A stretch of DNA of 64,000 nt, taken from assembly GCA_963457665.1 (NCBI GenBank), contig OY735202.1, positions 79,151,960 through 79,215,959 of the forward strand, written 5' to 3'. Shown one piece after another: positions 1 through 11,325 of the stretch; position 1 is the first letter of the stretch; every line of letters starts with the position of its first letter. Source of the DNA: Thysanoteuthis rhombus. Its lineage: Eukaryota > Mollusca > Cephalopoda > Oegopsida > Thysanoteuthidae. The position numbers and the translations under genes are program-made. The notes beneath the pieces are model-generated. The model ran no database searches, was not told where the DNA came from, and was given only the letters and a program-made list of their open reading frames with translations.

Positions 1-904
1 ATCACATTCACTGGTACACAACGCCCTCGTGCATCTGACCACTGTTTACGACCATTCAACGGTTTCATTTAGAAGAATATTAACTTTTTTTGTTTGACCA
101 CTTTTTTTTTACCCTCATCTTAATTCTTTTAGTAACTTTTAGTCACAACTTTTGCTCAGGCCAATTACCCTCAAAGATAGTGCTGATCAGAAAACAAAGA
201 ATAAGCTTTATGTGGAAATTGAACCCACATCCCCTAAGGGAAGCGTCGTTTAGCCCGACTTGCCTTGCCAGGACTTCAACCAGGCACAGAAGTTCAAATA
301 TCACCCTTAAACCCACCCTTCACCTTAAAATCACCCTTAAACCCACCCTTCACTCTTATCGTAGTCGTGTTTGTTCTAGCAGTTACAGCATTCAATACAT
401 TTTGCCGTTTTTTTCTTTTTCAAAAATTCTATTAGATGAAATAATACATCATTATTATTTTTTTTTAATTTGACTACTCTTTACCTTCATCTTAATGAGA
501 AGTCAATTTAGAAAAAATGATAATGATTTAGAACACTTAATCTAATAAAAAAACGAAAAAAAGAATGAAAAATGAATAGTCACAGCTATGCGCTCAACTC
601 AGTTTCTGGCCTGCAGCACTGGACAGAGGACGTGCTTATTTTCTTGCACTGCGTGTTCTGCTATCCACAGTAGCAATGAACGTATTACAAAAGTCTTATC
701 AATGTCAGAATAGTTGACGGAGAACAGTGAATTCAATATAAGGATCATTTTTTACTATCATCTAGCTTAGTGCTATGGGTATTGTGCTACTTAAAGAGGC
801 AATGGGATCCCGCTAAGTAACTGTTATTGCCTTCGATGAAATTTCAGAATCCAACCAGACACGCTGATGATCTTCCCGATCATGAAGGCATTCAAAGATT
901 CTTA
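1..904. other. Non-coding left edge
   Basis: No gene is recognisable. The stretch is AT-rich with T runs. It contains one short tandem duplication of about 30 bp at 301-353 (core CCCTTAAACCCACCCTTCAC, seen twice). The only long open frame (90-473) is phenylalanine- and leucine-rich from T-rich DNA and shows no domain, so I do not call it a gene. Confidence 0.6.
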
Positions 905-1488
905 TTTTAACCCTAGGTCAATTTTAGCGTGTTTCCCGATCAATTTCAACCCCTTAACAGATTTATTACCACATAAATATTAACCGCTCATCAGATCATT
1001 TTTCACCATTTACCTGATCAATCTTTAACTCCTTACCAAATCATTTTTCCAATTTACCAGATCAATTTTCAAACCACCACCAGATCAAATTTTACCCATT
1101 ACCAGGTCAATTTTAACCCTTTACCATAATCCTTGCCAGGTCAATTTGTGACCACTTACAAGATCAATTTAAACCTCTTACCACAACTCTTACCAGATTA
1201 ATTTGTAACCTCATACTAAGTCAATTTAACCTCCTGCCACAAATCTTACCAGATCAATTTTAACCTCTTACCACAACCCTTACCAGGTTGATTTTAACCC
1301 CCTCACGAAATCAAAAATTTTAACCCCTTACAAGATCAATGTTTGAACCCCTTACCAGGTCATTTTTTCACCCCGGATCAATTTTCAAGCCCTTACCGAA
1401 TCAACCTTTAACATCTTACCAGATCAATTTTTCAAGCCTTACCATAACCTTTACCAGATCAATTTTAACCCCTTACTAGACTCATTCA
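905..1488. repeat. Degenerate minisatellite, AGATCAATTTT core
   Basis: More than twenty imperfect tandem units carry a core close to ACCAGATCAATTTTAACCCC. Units are roughly 22-25 bp, often grouped into longer ones with an added TACCACAACCC segment. Spacing and sequence vary between units, which indicates an old, diverged array. No flanking cas genes, leader or constant-length spacers are present, and no coding frame runs through it. Confidence 0.85.
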
Positions 1489-1734
1489 GCCACTTAATTC
1501 AGAGTATTTAATAGAGAAAATATGGACGTATTTTTTCCCTCAGAAGTCATAATACCTGAGTTAAGACGAATAGAATTTAAATGGGATAGCTTCATTCTTG
1601 TTCTAAAACGTATCAGCTCAAAATATGTCGATCCAAAAAATCAGAATTTATTTTATAAAGAGAGTTGAACTCTTCGTGTTGATTCAAACTTTTCACAAAG
1701 GAATTTGAACTAAACAGATTTTTTCCCTTTCCAT

Positions 1735-2035
1735 CCTACTTTTACTCCCATCATTTCTTTCTTAAATTTCTTCCCGTTTTCCGTTCTTACTCTCCTTTTC
1801 TTTCTTTTCTTTCTTTCTTTCTGTTTACCTCCTCCTCGTTTTCCCTCTTTCTCTCAGTTTATTAATTTTCTTTCTTCACTTCTTTCTCTCTATTTATGTC
1901 ATTTCTTCCTTTCAGTCTTTCTATCTATTTCTTTTTCTCGCTTTCTCTCAATCTATCTTTTCTTTCTTTCTCTTTCCTTGCCTCCTTACCCCCCTCTCTC
2001 TCATTCTTGCATAGAAATGAATCCTCTCCAGATTT
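1735..2035. repeat. CT-rich low-complexity tract
   Basis: A pyrimidine-rich stretch made of TTTC, TTTCT and CTCT runs. It creates serine/phenylalanine/leucine-rich open frames (1896-2081 and 1978-2211) that are artefacts of composition. The following 2036-2430 bases are more balanced but show no recognisable gene. A poly-A/purine run follows at 2436-2480. Confidence 0.75.
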
Positions 2036-2486
2036 ATCGAGTTATTTCTTCTCTGTCTTCTATTCACTGCACTTCCAGTGAAGGGAATGGGATCCCAATC
2101 GCAATGCACTTTTTACGCTCTTTTGTTCAAGTCCAAAGTGTAGAATCTGTTCTCGAGTCAACGAAACAGAGCTGCAAAAGGCGCATTCCGATAAGGACCT
2201 CACTTCTTTGATAGTACCCTCCTCTTTTTTCAGAATCCTTGTTAGGACCGCACCCCTCCCACCCCATCATCTATTTCCTTCTGTTTACTTCACACCCTCC
2301 GTTTTGACCCTCCTAATCGGAAGGGACCTTATCCTCGGGCCCCACCAATAACAATCCCGACCTCTTTCCAAATGAACCCCTTCGTGACTGTGGGAACACG
2401 CGACCGGGGTAGTTCTCTCACGGAATACAAGTAATAAAAAAAAAAAAAGAAAAAAAAAAGGAAAAAAGAAGAAAAATAAAGGTCTG

Positions 2487-2898
2487 CTTAGTCATTTAAT
2501 AGAAACCGTCACGTGACCAATGTCGTTTGGTAGAATTCTCTGTTGGAGGTGATCAACTAAAAATTACGAAAAAGGGATGATCAACGAATAGATACTTTTT
2601 TTGTCTTGTGTTGGATCACGAAAATTGCAATTGGGCACAATTTAGGGACTATTTTACCATAAACGTACATTGTATATTGAACCCTTCACAAACTTTTTTC
2701 ATGGGGGAATTTTCAAAAACAAAAAATAAGTCAATTTCTTGACATAATGAGGAGTAAATGTTGATCTTTTCAGTTACATTTGTAGGGCTGTATGCGTGAG
2801 AAACACATACATAGCCAGTCAGCCAGCCAGACCAACTTAGAAAATGAGAGTAACCTATGTTGACAATTGTGGTGACAGTTTTGATTTGACAGTTTCTA
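2487..2898 (+). mobile_element. Family A repeat, near-complete copy A1
   Basis: This is one of the fullest copies of an interspersed repeat with 14 entries in this list. Landmarks in order: TTAGTCA, TAGAAACCGTCA (2500-2511), a GGATGATCAACGAAT block, a CATAAACGTACATTG block, ACATAATGAGGAGTAAATGTT, a GCCAGCCAG block, and TGACAGTTTCTA (2887-2898). The last element is the inverse of the TAGAAACCGTCA block with one mismatch. That arrangement suggests a non-autonomous DNA transposon of about 400 bp with 12-bp inverted repeats. No coding capacity is present. Confidence 0.7.
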
Positions 2899-3040
2899 AA
2901 AAGGGAAGAAAGATGCTCTAGTAACACTAGTTTCCCCGACCTTTCGTCTCTTGCTCTCTCTCCTCTATCTCTCTCCCTCTGTCTTAGTGTGTCTCGTCCC
3001 TATCTTTTTCGTTTTATCTCTTCGACTGCTTCCGTTGCAG

Positions 3041-3182
3041 GCGAAGGTTGTCTGATGAGCACAAGGGGTTTGAAGGCTTCTTGGTTATGGCTGATGGGAG
3101 TCGGTGGGAAAGATGTAGGAATTGAGAAAACTACGTGTAGGAATGAATCGGACAGGTTGGAGAACCTTCTAGCTAGAGGGAA
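3041..3182 (+). other. Weak internal-exon candidate
   Basis: A long pyrimidine tract ends in TTCCGTTGCAG at 3040, a strong-looking splice acceptor. The next 142 bases are better balanced and end at GGGAAT followed by GTATGT, a possible donor. Two frames are open. One runs through the whole segment (EGCLMSTRGLKASWLW...). The other reads RRLSDEHKGFEGFLVMADGS and stops at 3123. Neither matches a family I know, and the CT-rich context makes chance acceptors likely. Confidence 0.15.
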
Positions 3183-3506
3183 TGTATGTGTATGTGTATG
3201 TCTGTGTGTATGTGAAATACACACATACACAAACACACACAAACACACAACCGTATTTACAAACACCTCCGAACACACAGACACACGCAGACATACACAA
3301 ATACACACACATACATAAGCACAAACACCTACAAGCACACACATGCACTCACACAGACACACACAAACATTCGCATAAACTCACAAACATACTCACAGAT
3401 ATACACACAAATACCTACAAACATACACATGCACACACAGAGACATACACACAGACTCACAAACAGAAACGCACACAGACACAAGAACACACACACAAAA
3501 TGAAGC
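3183..3506. repeat. Imperfect TG/CA microsatellite
   Basis: TGTATG repeats pass into CACACA/ACATAC repeats over about 320 bp. The strand switch from TG to CA at about 3222 makes part of it self-complementary. Overlapping open frames on both strands encode His/Thr or Val/Cys repeats and are not genes. Confidence 0.9.
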
Positions 3507-3567
3507 GGATAAAAGTTTACATTTTATTATTGAAAATGGAAAGATTAATCCGAAGAATGTTGATTTC

Positions 3568-3645
3568 AAGGTTTGAAGGCCCTCCCCACTTGGAAGATTG
3601 ACCCTACACAATCTCCCTGCTCACATTTCTCTCATTCTTGGTTGG
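3568..3645 (+). repeat. Family G fragment
   Basis: The block around TTGGAAGATTG followed by ACACAATCTCC resembles copies at 20218, 31415 and 45340. It is short and diverged, and is included because the order of the conserved words is the same. Confidence 0.4.
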
Positions 3646-3684
3646 ATCCAAAGTTTGAAAATTCAATCACTTTTTCGTCGTCTA

Positions 3685-3895
3685 TTGTGCACCCCTCTTT
3701 AAAATTTCATTTTTTGAGATATCACATTGATTGATTTAGCATAAACTCACAGTAAATTGAACTCTTTCTCAAACTGAATGCTTGGGGGGGGGGGGGTAAA
3801 AAACAAAATTTTTTTTTTTTCTTGACGTAATTAGTAATAAATGTTAGAACTTCCAACACTGTATCTCCACTGGTGCAGTCTGTACACGGGGCACT

Positions 3896-3930
<35 letters not shown>

Positions 3931-4000
3931 TCAGCCAGTCAGACTTCAAAACTCAAGAAACCTATGTTGACTGTATTGACTGTTCTAGTTGATGGTTTAT
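3685..4000 (+). mobile_element. Family A repeat, 5'-truncated copy A2
   Basis: Shares with A1 the TAGCATAAACTCACA, AGTAATAAATGTT, GTCAGCCAGTCAG and AACCTATGTTGAC blocks, and ends GTTGATGGTTTA. A (TAGA)n microsatellite at about 3897-3931 has expanded where other copies carry a short GCTGGCTGGC-type repeat. A G homopolymer lies at 3784-3796. It lacks the 5' TAGAAACCGTCA block. Confidence 0.65.
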
Positions 4001-5684
4001 TTGATATTGTAATTCTACCTTTGGAATCCGGTTGTTTCACATCAAGTGTTGCATCCACGAAAGCTCCTGATCTGATCCAATCAAGATGAATCTGAGTGCT
4101 GCTTAGAGCAGTAGTTTCCATCATTTAGAAGGTCATTCCTCTCTTTTGTCAATGAGATTGTAAATTCCCCTACTTCCTTTTAATTGGTTGCAACAAAGAA
4201 TAGTTTCCAATACATAATCCTTTCATTTTGCGTCTAATTAGACAGCTTTATTATCAGAATTTGTTTAATTTTTTACTTCTACAGCTGCTGTGTTTTTGTT
4301 TCTCAAAGAAAATAAGCGAAAATAATTGGGAACACATCATTCGAAATTGCAATTTATTAGAAAAAAAATCCATAACTGATAGACACATAAATGTGATCTC
4401 TGTCCACGTATTTTTTGTCACTAGTTCATCGATTTGTGAATTCGTTAACGAAAAATACACCCAAATGACAAAATGATTTGGATATTATTATAGATTAGGA
4501 GATGCCTGTAAAAATGACGGGATTATTTATGCATAGATCGACGCAAAGGAGTTTAAAGCTTAAAGCTATTTTAGTTGGCGATTTATTTCCAATCATTCAA
4601 GTATCTTAATTCTATTTTTTTTTCAAGTCTCAACGCAACTCAAGCTTTTTAGAGGGTGATCGGACGTAAATTCTTAAGAGTTTCTATGACATGATATTCA
4701 TTGTTGTATCATAATAGGAAGGTGAATTAGACAATGAAACACAGAGGCACAAAGAAACAGAAAAGAAATTTGCATATACGCCCATTACATGTTTTGATTC
4801 TTTTGGTAAATGTAGTATAAAGGAGATATATTTTACAGTATGATCATTAAATTATTGTTTGATTTTTGTTGTAGTACATAAAACAGCGTTGACGTCGATG
4901 CCATAATTTTCCTTAAAGTAGGGACGGGGGAAAATGTAGTGGGTAGAGAATGCGGAAGGAACCCCAAAATTCAGAAAAAATAATCCATTCTGACAATGAA
5001 ATTGTATGATTTTTATGTCTTAGGTAAAATGTGATTCCCATGAATATTAGACATTAGAAATAAAAATAAACACTCAATTGAATTTGAAAATTGTAATGAT
5101 AACTTCTTGACCCATTTTTCACAAGGAATTGGATTTTGATCTTGAAAATACTCTAAAATTTGGCAGGCCATCATGAGTAATTTTTGGCTTTTTCCCTCTC
5201 TTTTGGATAAACGTACATTAATTGAATCCTGGTGACTTTCTCTGCCTTCGGTGTTTCATAAATCTCATCTACGGACCTGATCTGGAGCCAGGAGAAACAT
5301 CTCATTTGTATATGAAACTGCTAACAAACGAACAAAATTGAAAAAATTGCCTATGACAACAGTTGAAGTCTTTTCAGCAAAGCTCAAAGTTTCTGCTTCG
5401 TTGGCTTCGATAGGAAAAGTGAAAACAAAGAACAAATAGATTCCTCAAGAATTGTCAGAAAATCAGAAGCTGCTTCGTTTTGATGTCCACTAATCCCGGC
5501 TTATTCCGAACAATTACGACTCATTTTTGAACAAGGCCATGCGGTGTGACGAAAACCTTTTATCTTCATTAGATGACGTATTGTCAACCATTACTGATTT
5601 TTTTACTCGTACATTCTTTCATCTTAATTCTAATTGCTTTTCCCCACTATTTACTTAGAACATCAGCAGATTGGAAATAAAGGG
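4001..5684. other. Unassigned AT-rich DNA
   Basis: I find no gene, RNA or recognisable repeat here. The open frames at 4228-4476 and 4254-4460 overlap on opposite strands and carry no domain signature. Confidence 0.5.
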
Positions 5685-5762
5685 TCAGACTTGAACTCAC
5701 ACCCTTTTCCCCTGAAAGACTGGTAATCCGTTACAGCTACTCTACTGCTTGAGCTACGAAAA
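5685..5762 (-). repeat. tRNA-like SINE head
   Basis: On the minus strand, a TAGCTCAAGCAGTAGAG-like A box and a GAGTTCAAGTC B box (plus positions 5688-5698) are spaced as in a tRNA promoter. The D stem GCTC/GAGT is intact. The T stem pairs at four of five positions. The anticodon stem is broken, so this looks like a tRNA-derived SINE head or tRNA pseudogene and not a working tRNA. Confidence 0.5.
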
Positions 5763-6795
5763 CAGCAGACAAAAAATCAAACCTAACCTTTAAACCTATT
5801 TAATTCACGATCTGCGCTGTTTATTATAATCTAACAACAATGGAAGAAGTATCAGCGTGTATGCACCGAGATTACACTACAGCTGGTCATTGTACGAAGT
5901 TGATATTCGCCAGATACATTAGTAAGCATCTTTGGCAACGCAATGTCGCATTTGAAGTTGTTTGGATCGGCAGTTCTCAAGAAATCTAATAAAAATAAAT
6001 TAAGAAGATAATAGATCTTTTATAAATGTTAGTTATAGATCTAAATTTAGATATGAACTATCTAAAGTGGCAATCAATCAACATTTAGACATAAAATGAC
6101 TATATAAACTAAATTGGCAGCACTAAATAGATATAACCGAAATGCTTCGACACCGATGTTTCGTACGAAAGGAAGGAAAATATTTTACATGACTATTATA
6201 GCAGACACACCAGAAAGTCCGTGCCCCTCAAAACATTCACCGATGGGAACGGGCATTGCCCTAGCAATGTTGATATGATGAAAAACTGAATTCTTGTCGC
6301 TGATGGTGAACGCATATTTTGACCAATAGAATGTTTCTTTTTTCATGATGCATTCTTTCGATCTAACATTCCGTCACTATACGAATGTTTGCTTGCTTGC
6401 TTTCTTGTGTTTTATAGACTCCCAAACCGCTACAGCCTTGGACCTGCAGATTGGTGTACAAGGGTAACTTGACTCGATGATAAACATAGAATAGGTGGCA
6501 ATGACCTCCTAGATCCGTAAAAGTAATTTTAGGGTCAGGTCAACTTAGTGTGTGAGGGTCTCTAAGCCCCCTTTTAATGCAATAAAATATTGCTTGCATT
6601 CCTTTCTCGACGAGTCAAATATATAATTCAGATTTTGTATGAAGCTTTTTTTTACGTATTCAGTTAAGAACTCCTGCTCAACTCTTGAATCAGAAACAAG
6701 TTACACAGAAACATTCAAGCCATGAATAAATACGGCTTGGTTATTAGGTCAGAAATGTGAATTCAAGGAATTTTGTTTATTGCGTAGTTCTATCG

Positions 6796-6796
<1 letters not shown>
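5763..6796. other. Unassigned AT-rich DNA
   Basis: No coding or RNA feature is supported. Several short words based on ATCTAAATTTAGAT near 6040-6070 are self-complementary but have no larger structure that I can define. Confidence 0.45.

Positions 6797-6859
<63 letters not shown>
6797..6859. repeat. (TA)n microsatellite
   Basis: About 30 uninterrupted TA dinucleotides. Expected to be hypervariable and able to form a cruciform. Confidence 0.97.
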
Positions 6860-6865
<6 letters not shown>

Positions 6866-7814
6866 TATGAATAAAAGGAACTAATCGAATGAAAAAAACA
6901 TTTTAAGTAATAAAAATAATCACAAAATTTGTAATCTTTTCTCTAGTACGGTGTTGGTTACAAAAACTCATAAATAAGTTATGAAACGAGAACCATAAGT
7001 TCAACGATGCATCCACAATCCACGGAGAAAGGAGAGTGTGGAGGAGGGGGAGCAAATAGGCTTTCATTGAGTCAACTGGAAATCATAACTTGGTCAAATC
7101 CAACATACTCAATTGTTTGCAATCTACCTATTCAGTTTCAAATATCTCGTATTTATGAGTCTTATATGTATCTCATAGACACCTCACTCCCATTAATTAT
7201 TGTGTTGAAATAATAACTCTCGACACTAAACCTCATCGTTCAAGCTGTAAAGACAACATGACCATGCTCACACCCTCTCCAAGCCATAAAACAAGAGGTC
7301 ACAATTTCAAATATCTAATACATCACGACCAAGGTATCCACCACAAATTCCTAACATCAAGATGTATGAGCACTCGGGATTGCCAGCACACTAACACAGT
7401 AAATGTCACGACCGTGAATGAATTCTAATAATATTTGGGCAACAACCTCTTCATGCCATCTAAATATACCTTTTACTAACACAACAATTACATAAAACAC
7501 GGGCACATCAGACTAAGAGTAATACCCACGAAGCCGTCAGATGGTTCCAACATTAGCTCTATGTAAGAAAGGTCCTCAGCAAACGACAAGTTACAAACAA
7601 GTCTCAGTCTTTGAAGTTTAAATACACTACTTATTACAGAATACGAGATATTTCCGGGAAGTATCAATCCATTCTGAATATTTCAAGAATCGGCCGTACA
7701 ACCTCGATATAATTTGGCAGTTTATCAGAAATGACCCTATTACGCATGCATGAACATACACTCTCCGATTGGGTCACTCAGTCAGCAGTGAGACACCATT
7801 GAGTGAGTTAAGGT

Positions 7815-8080
7815 ATTATATGACAGTCCGAGAACAACGTGACGATGCGCCTGTATATTCTTCGTGCTGGGTTTTTCGGCAAAACGTTTCATCCACCAGG
7901 TCTACCAGACTTGGCTCTCTGCGACTTGTGGCTTTTCCCGAAACTAATACAAAAAATGTTTATAAAAAGATTTCAGACCTTGCACGCAAATAATGAGAAC
8001 GCAACGAGGCAGTTGATAGCGATCCCGAAGGAGAACTTTGCAGACATTTTTTGGTAGTATATGAGGTCCAAAAGGAAACG
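7815..8080 (+). pseudogene. mariner transposase C-terminal fragment
   Basis: Two overlapping frames together reproduce the end of a mariner-type DD34D transposase. The first frame gives VREQRDDAPVYSS, matching the HDNAPVH catalytic-aspartate region with Asn replaced by Asp. The second gives FGKTFHPPGLPDLALCDLWL (the PYSPDLAPCDF catalytic block), then FPKL, then ENATRQLIAIPKENF. A frameshift separates the two catalytic parts near 7870, and stops follow KENFADIFW. The N-terminal DNA-binding part and first catalytic Asp are not visible. This is a dead, truncated copy; I did not identify inverted repeats. Confidence 0.8.
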
Positions 8081-8207
8081 GAGGCACTATTGGCTATTTT
8101 TTTGTTGATATTGCACAGAGCAATTGTAATTTTTTCCCTTCGAAAATGATTGCCCGTCCAGTGATGTTGATGACGACTTTGAATTCAAAACTCTAAGTAG
8201 AAATATG

Positions 8208-8450
8208 GACATGTCTTGTTAGTCAATCAATATACACCATAACGTGACCAAGGTTTTTGGAGCATGCCGTTTGCGTGTTATCCATTAAAAGGTTGGAGTT
8301 GAAGGTTGATCAACAAATAAGTCATTCCTCAAACCTTTTGGCAGATTGTTGAAAAGAACAAATTTTTAATGCTAGCGGTCACAAATAAAGGGACCAATTT
8401 AGTATAAACTCACATTGTAAATTGCCCCCCCTCTTTATCTATATATATGT
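8208..8450 (+). mobile_element. Family A repeat, 3'-truncated copy A3
   Basis: Begins with ACATGTCTTGTTAGTCAATC, then a diverged CATAACGTGACCAAGG, GATCAACAAATAAGT, and AGTATAAACTCACATTG blocks in the A1 order. The 3' half is missing. The same ACATGTCTTGTTAGT start occurs in copy A6 at 20340, which suggests a shared subfamily. Confidence 0.6.
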
Positions 8451-8705
8451 TTGAAATATTTTTGGATTGCCCTTCTCTTTTCGACTTTCAATTCACTTCT
8501 ATAGTGAGATCATTGGCAATAAATTCAAAAATATAAATATAATAGCCCGTTATGTCGGTTACGCTTGCATATATCCCAGACCATTGACAATACCTTCCAT
8601 CCCAATTTTCAATGCATCTCCATAATGCATAGAATAGGCCAATTTTGTCAGTAATACTTGTTTTAATTCCTTAACAACAGACAATCTGTTTTATTCGGGC
8701 GGCAA

Positions 8706-9120
8706 TTATATAGTCGGACTCTCTTTGTAGGTTACGAAAGAAACGAGATCTGAAAATTGTAACGGAGTCGAGACTAATTCTGGATTCCAAAGATTCCAGA
8801 GAAGGCTAAGAACGCAAACACCTTTTTTAGTGTGTGTATGTGGGGAGGGGGATGCAGCTGTAGATGGTGAAACAAGTTGGCAGACCGAAATCTTTATTAT
8901 TGCCATGTGGATCATTTTTTGGCTGGCTAGTGTATTGCTCGTTTGATAGACATTTAGATTCGGGTCTTCATTGGCCAGAACTGAGGTGAATCCAGATAGG
9001 CCAGTTGACATGGATTTACAATTTCAAGCAAAGGGGGGCTACCCCACTCCTTAGTCAGTGATGGAAATGGGTTTAGGAAACTAGGTTCATGCAAAGGATG
9101 GCTAGTAATAAATGTCTTGA
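8706..9120. other. Unassigned interval before RTE element
   Basis: The minus-strand open frame 8706-9011 (101 residues) has no recognised domain. Composition is closer to average than its surroundings. I make no functional call. Confidence 0.4.
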
Positions 9121-9122
9121 TT

Positions 9123-10610
9123 AAATCATCATCATCATCATCAGTCTTTCAACGTCCGTCGTTGGACATAGACTTTCCCCAGGATTTGCCACTCTTCTCT
9201 AGTGTGGGCGTCGCGGAACCAGTACTTTCTGAATTTGTTTAGCTCGTCTCTCCATCTAATGCTCAGCCAGCCTCAGTTGCACATGTAATATGTGGGTATC
9301 CATGTCGTGAGTCACGATGTCCATCAGTTGTCCACCATTCTTGTAACATGGCCAGCCCACTGCCATTTGAGATTTTATTTTTGATTCTGTGTTGTCCCAG
9401 ACTCCTGTCTTATTCCGGATATATTGTGCTGTCTTGTGGTCTCTCCATGTGAGGCCCAGCATAATTCTTTCAGGTGCACGTTGCATAGTTCTCAATTTGC
9501 GGATCTGTCTTTTGGTTAGGTTCCATATTTCAGCTCCATAAGTGACTATTGGGAGGATACATTGGTTATACACCCTTCTCTTTAGGATTAATGGGATCTT
9601 CTTATTTTTGAAGGTTGAGCTTGCTCTGCCAAAGGCTTGCTATCCTAGTGTGATTCTCCGCTTGATTTCTCTTTCTGGGGGTCTCCTGGAGATTCGTTGT
9701 CCTTGGTTGATGTAGTGATCTACTTTCTCCAGTTCTGTGTCCTCAATTTTGATCTTAGTGTTTTTTTAAAATCTCCGATGTGGTTGTTGCACATGATCTT
9801 CGTCTTGCTGAAGTTCATTTGTAGGCAGATTTTCTTGCTCTCTTCATTTAGTTCATCTATCATTAGTTAGAGATCGTGTAGGTTCTCTGCGAAAAGGGCA
9901 ATGTCGTCTGTGAATCTGAGGTTGCTCAGATACTCGCCGTCTATTCTAATTCCTGTACTATCCCAGTGTAGTCTTCTGAAGATCATCTCGAGGCAGGCTG
10001 TGAAGAGTTTAGGTGAGCCAGTATAGCCTTGTCTTACTCCTTTCTGGAGCTGAAAGGGGTCCGAATCTTTATGTAACCTGATAAAGGAGCTGCTGTGATT
10101 GTTTATTTATTTCAACACTTCAACATATACTGGATCTACACCTTGGCGACTGATGGCCTCCATGACCTTAGGGATTTCTACTGAGTCGAACGCCTTTTTG
10201 AAGTCGATAAATGCTACGGTGAGTGGCAGTTTATATTCTGCTGCTTTTTCTTTCAACAGATTTATCAAATGCAGGTAGTCCATGGTCGAGTAGCTTCTTC
10301 TAAAGCCAGCTTGCTCTCGTGATTGGTTTTCATCAAATGTTTTTTTTTTTTTATTTGGTTGGTGATGATTTTTGTGAAAAGGTTGTATACGCACCTGAGT
10401 AGGCCTATAGGCCTGTGGTTGTTGAGGTCTTTCGGGTTTCCTTATTTTATATAAAAGCATTATGATTGCAGTGTTCCAATCATCTGGGACTTCACTCTGT
10501 TTTAGACACAAGTTGAAAAGGAAGGCCTGTTTCTAAGTGATGATTTTCCAGTTCAGGGGCCTTTCTTTTCTTTGTCTGTTTGATGGGATTACTTCTGGGA
10601 AGTCCTCGAG
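9123..10610 (-). pseudogene. RTE-type non-LTR retrotransposon, 5'-truncated, dead
   Basis: The minus strand encodes fragments of a reverse transcriptase. In order they are EVPDDWNTAIIMLLYK, then QAGFRRSYSTMDYLHLINLL, then AFIDFKKAFDS (RT motif A with catalytic Asp), then KGVRQGYTGSPKLFTACLE, then FTDDIALFAENL (the (F/Y)xDD catalytic box at 9903-9914), then YNQCILPIVTYGAEIWNLTK and the C-terminal EEWQILGKVYVQRRTL. Several in-frame stops and a poly-A-induced frameshift break it. It ends in a (TGA)n tail at 9124-9145, the 3' end typical of RTE elements. TTGATT at 9117-9122 and 10611-10616 may be a short target duplication. The endonuclease half is missing. Confidence 0.88.
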
Positions 10611-10644
10611 TTGATTGCTCGTGTCTTGCGTATCTCGCGTACCA

Positions 10645-10722
10645 AAAACTGACACCAAAACTGTCAACGCAGGTTTCTCCAGTTTTCAAGTTTGTCTGTC
10701 TGCCTGCATGTATGTATGTTGA
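10645..10722 (-). mobile_element. Family A repeat, end fragment A4a
   Basis: Contains ACCAAAACTGTCAACGCAGG and TTTCTCCAGTTTTCAAGTTTG, the inverse of the 3' end of A1. It then breaks off into unrelated sequence. The rest of the same copy may be A4b at 11085, in which case about 360 bp of other DNA sits inside it. Confidence 0.6.
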
Positions 10723-10944
10723 TGAAAATTACGATTTGAAGGCGAAAAGAAAAGAAAAATCAAGATACAGGTGTTACACCTCAATTTTTCTATTATTCCA
10801 TGGGCATGTTTCGATGTATTTCGACGGGAAGCAGCCATCTTTTTCAGAAAAAGAATATTTGCAGTGGTTCACATAAAATTTTGCTGTTTACATGTCTTGA
10901 TGCTGAAGAAGGAAATGGGATATTTTTGTTTGGTTGGTTGTTTT

Positions 10945-10968
10945 GTATGTATGTATGTATGTATGTAT
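10945..10968. repeat. (GTAT)n microsatellite
   Basis: Six GTAT units in a row. No coding relevance. Confidence 0.9.
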
Positions 10969-11084
10969 TAACATAACATTGAAAAATAACTAAAAACAAA
11001 AAAGCAAAATGAGTTAAAGAGGAACAGAATAAAAAAATCCCCTCTTTACAAGGGGAGGGTGGTCTTACTCGTCACTGAGTTGAC

Positions 11085-11325
11085 AGCCAACATGTACATA
11101 TGTATGGATCACACGTGGAGCTAGTGGGCTGAAAGTTTTAACATTTACTCCTCATTGTGTCTAGAAAAAAGTTCCCTCTTAACTCCCCCCTCTAAATAGG
11201 TTCTTGGTGGTGGGTTCAATTTGCAATGTATGTTAATGCTAAATTGGCCCGGTTTTGCGTCCAGCATGGTTCACGCTTGTTTTTTGAAAATTAATCCAAT
11301 TTGGGATTTTTTGTAAATTCAGATA
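11085..11325 (-). mobile_element. Family A repeat, internal fragment A4b
   Basis: Minus-strand landmarks are a GCATAAACTC-like block, AACATTTACTCCTCATTGTG (inverse of the A1 AGGAGTAAATGTT block) and the GGTGGTGGGTTCAATTTGCA block. Orientation matches A4a at 10645. Confidence 0.65.

Noticed and set aside
905-1488. CRISPR-like array
   Set aside because: Units are diverged, spacers are not of constant length, no cas genes are near, and the window is eukaryotic.
3182-3601. 139-codon frame rich in His/Thr and its Val/Cys counterpart on the other strand
   Set aside because: Translated CA/TG microsatellite.
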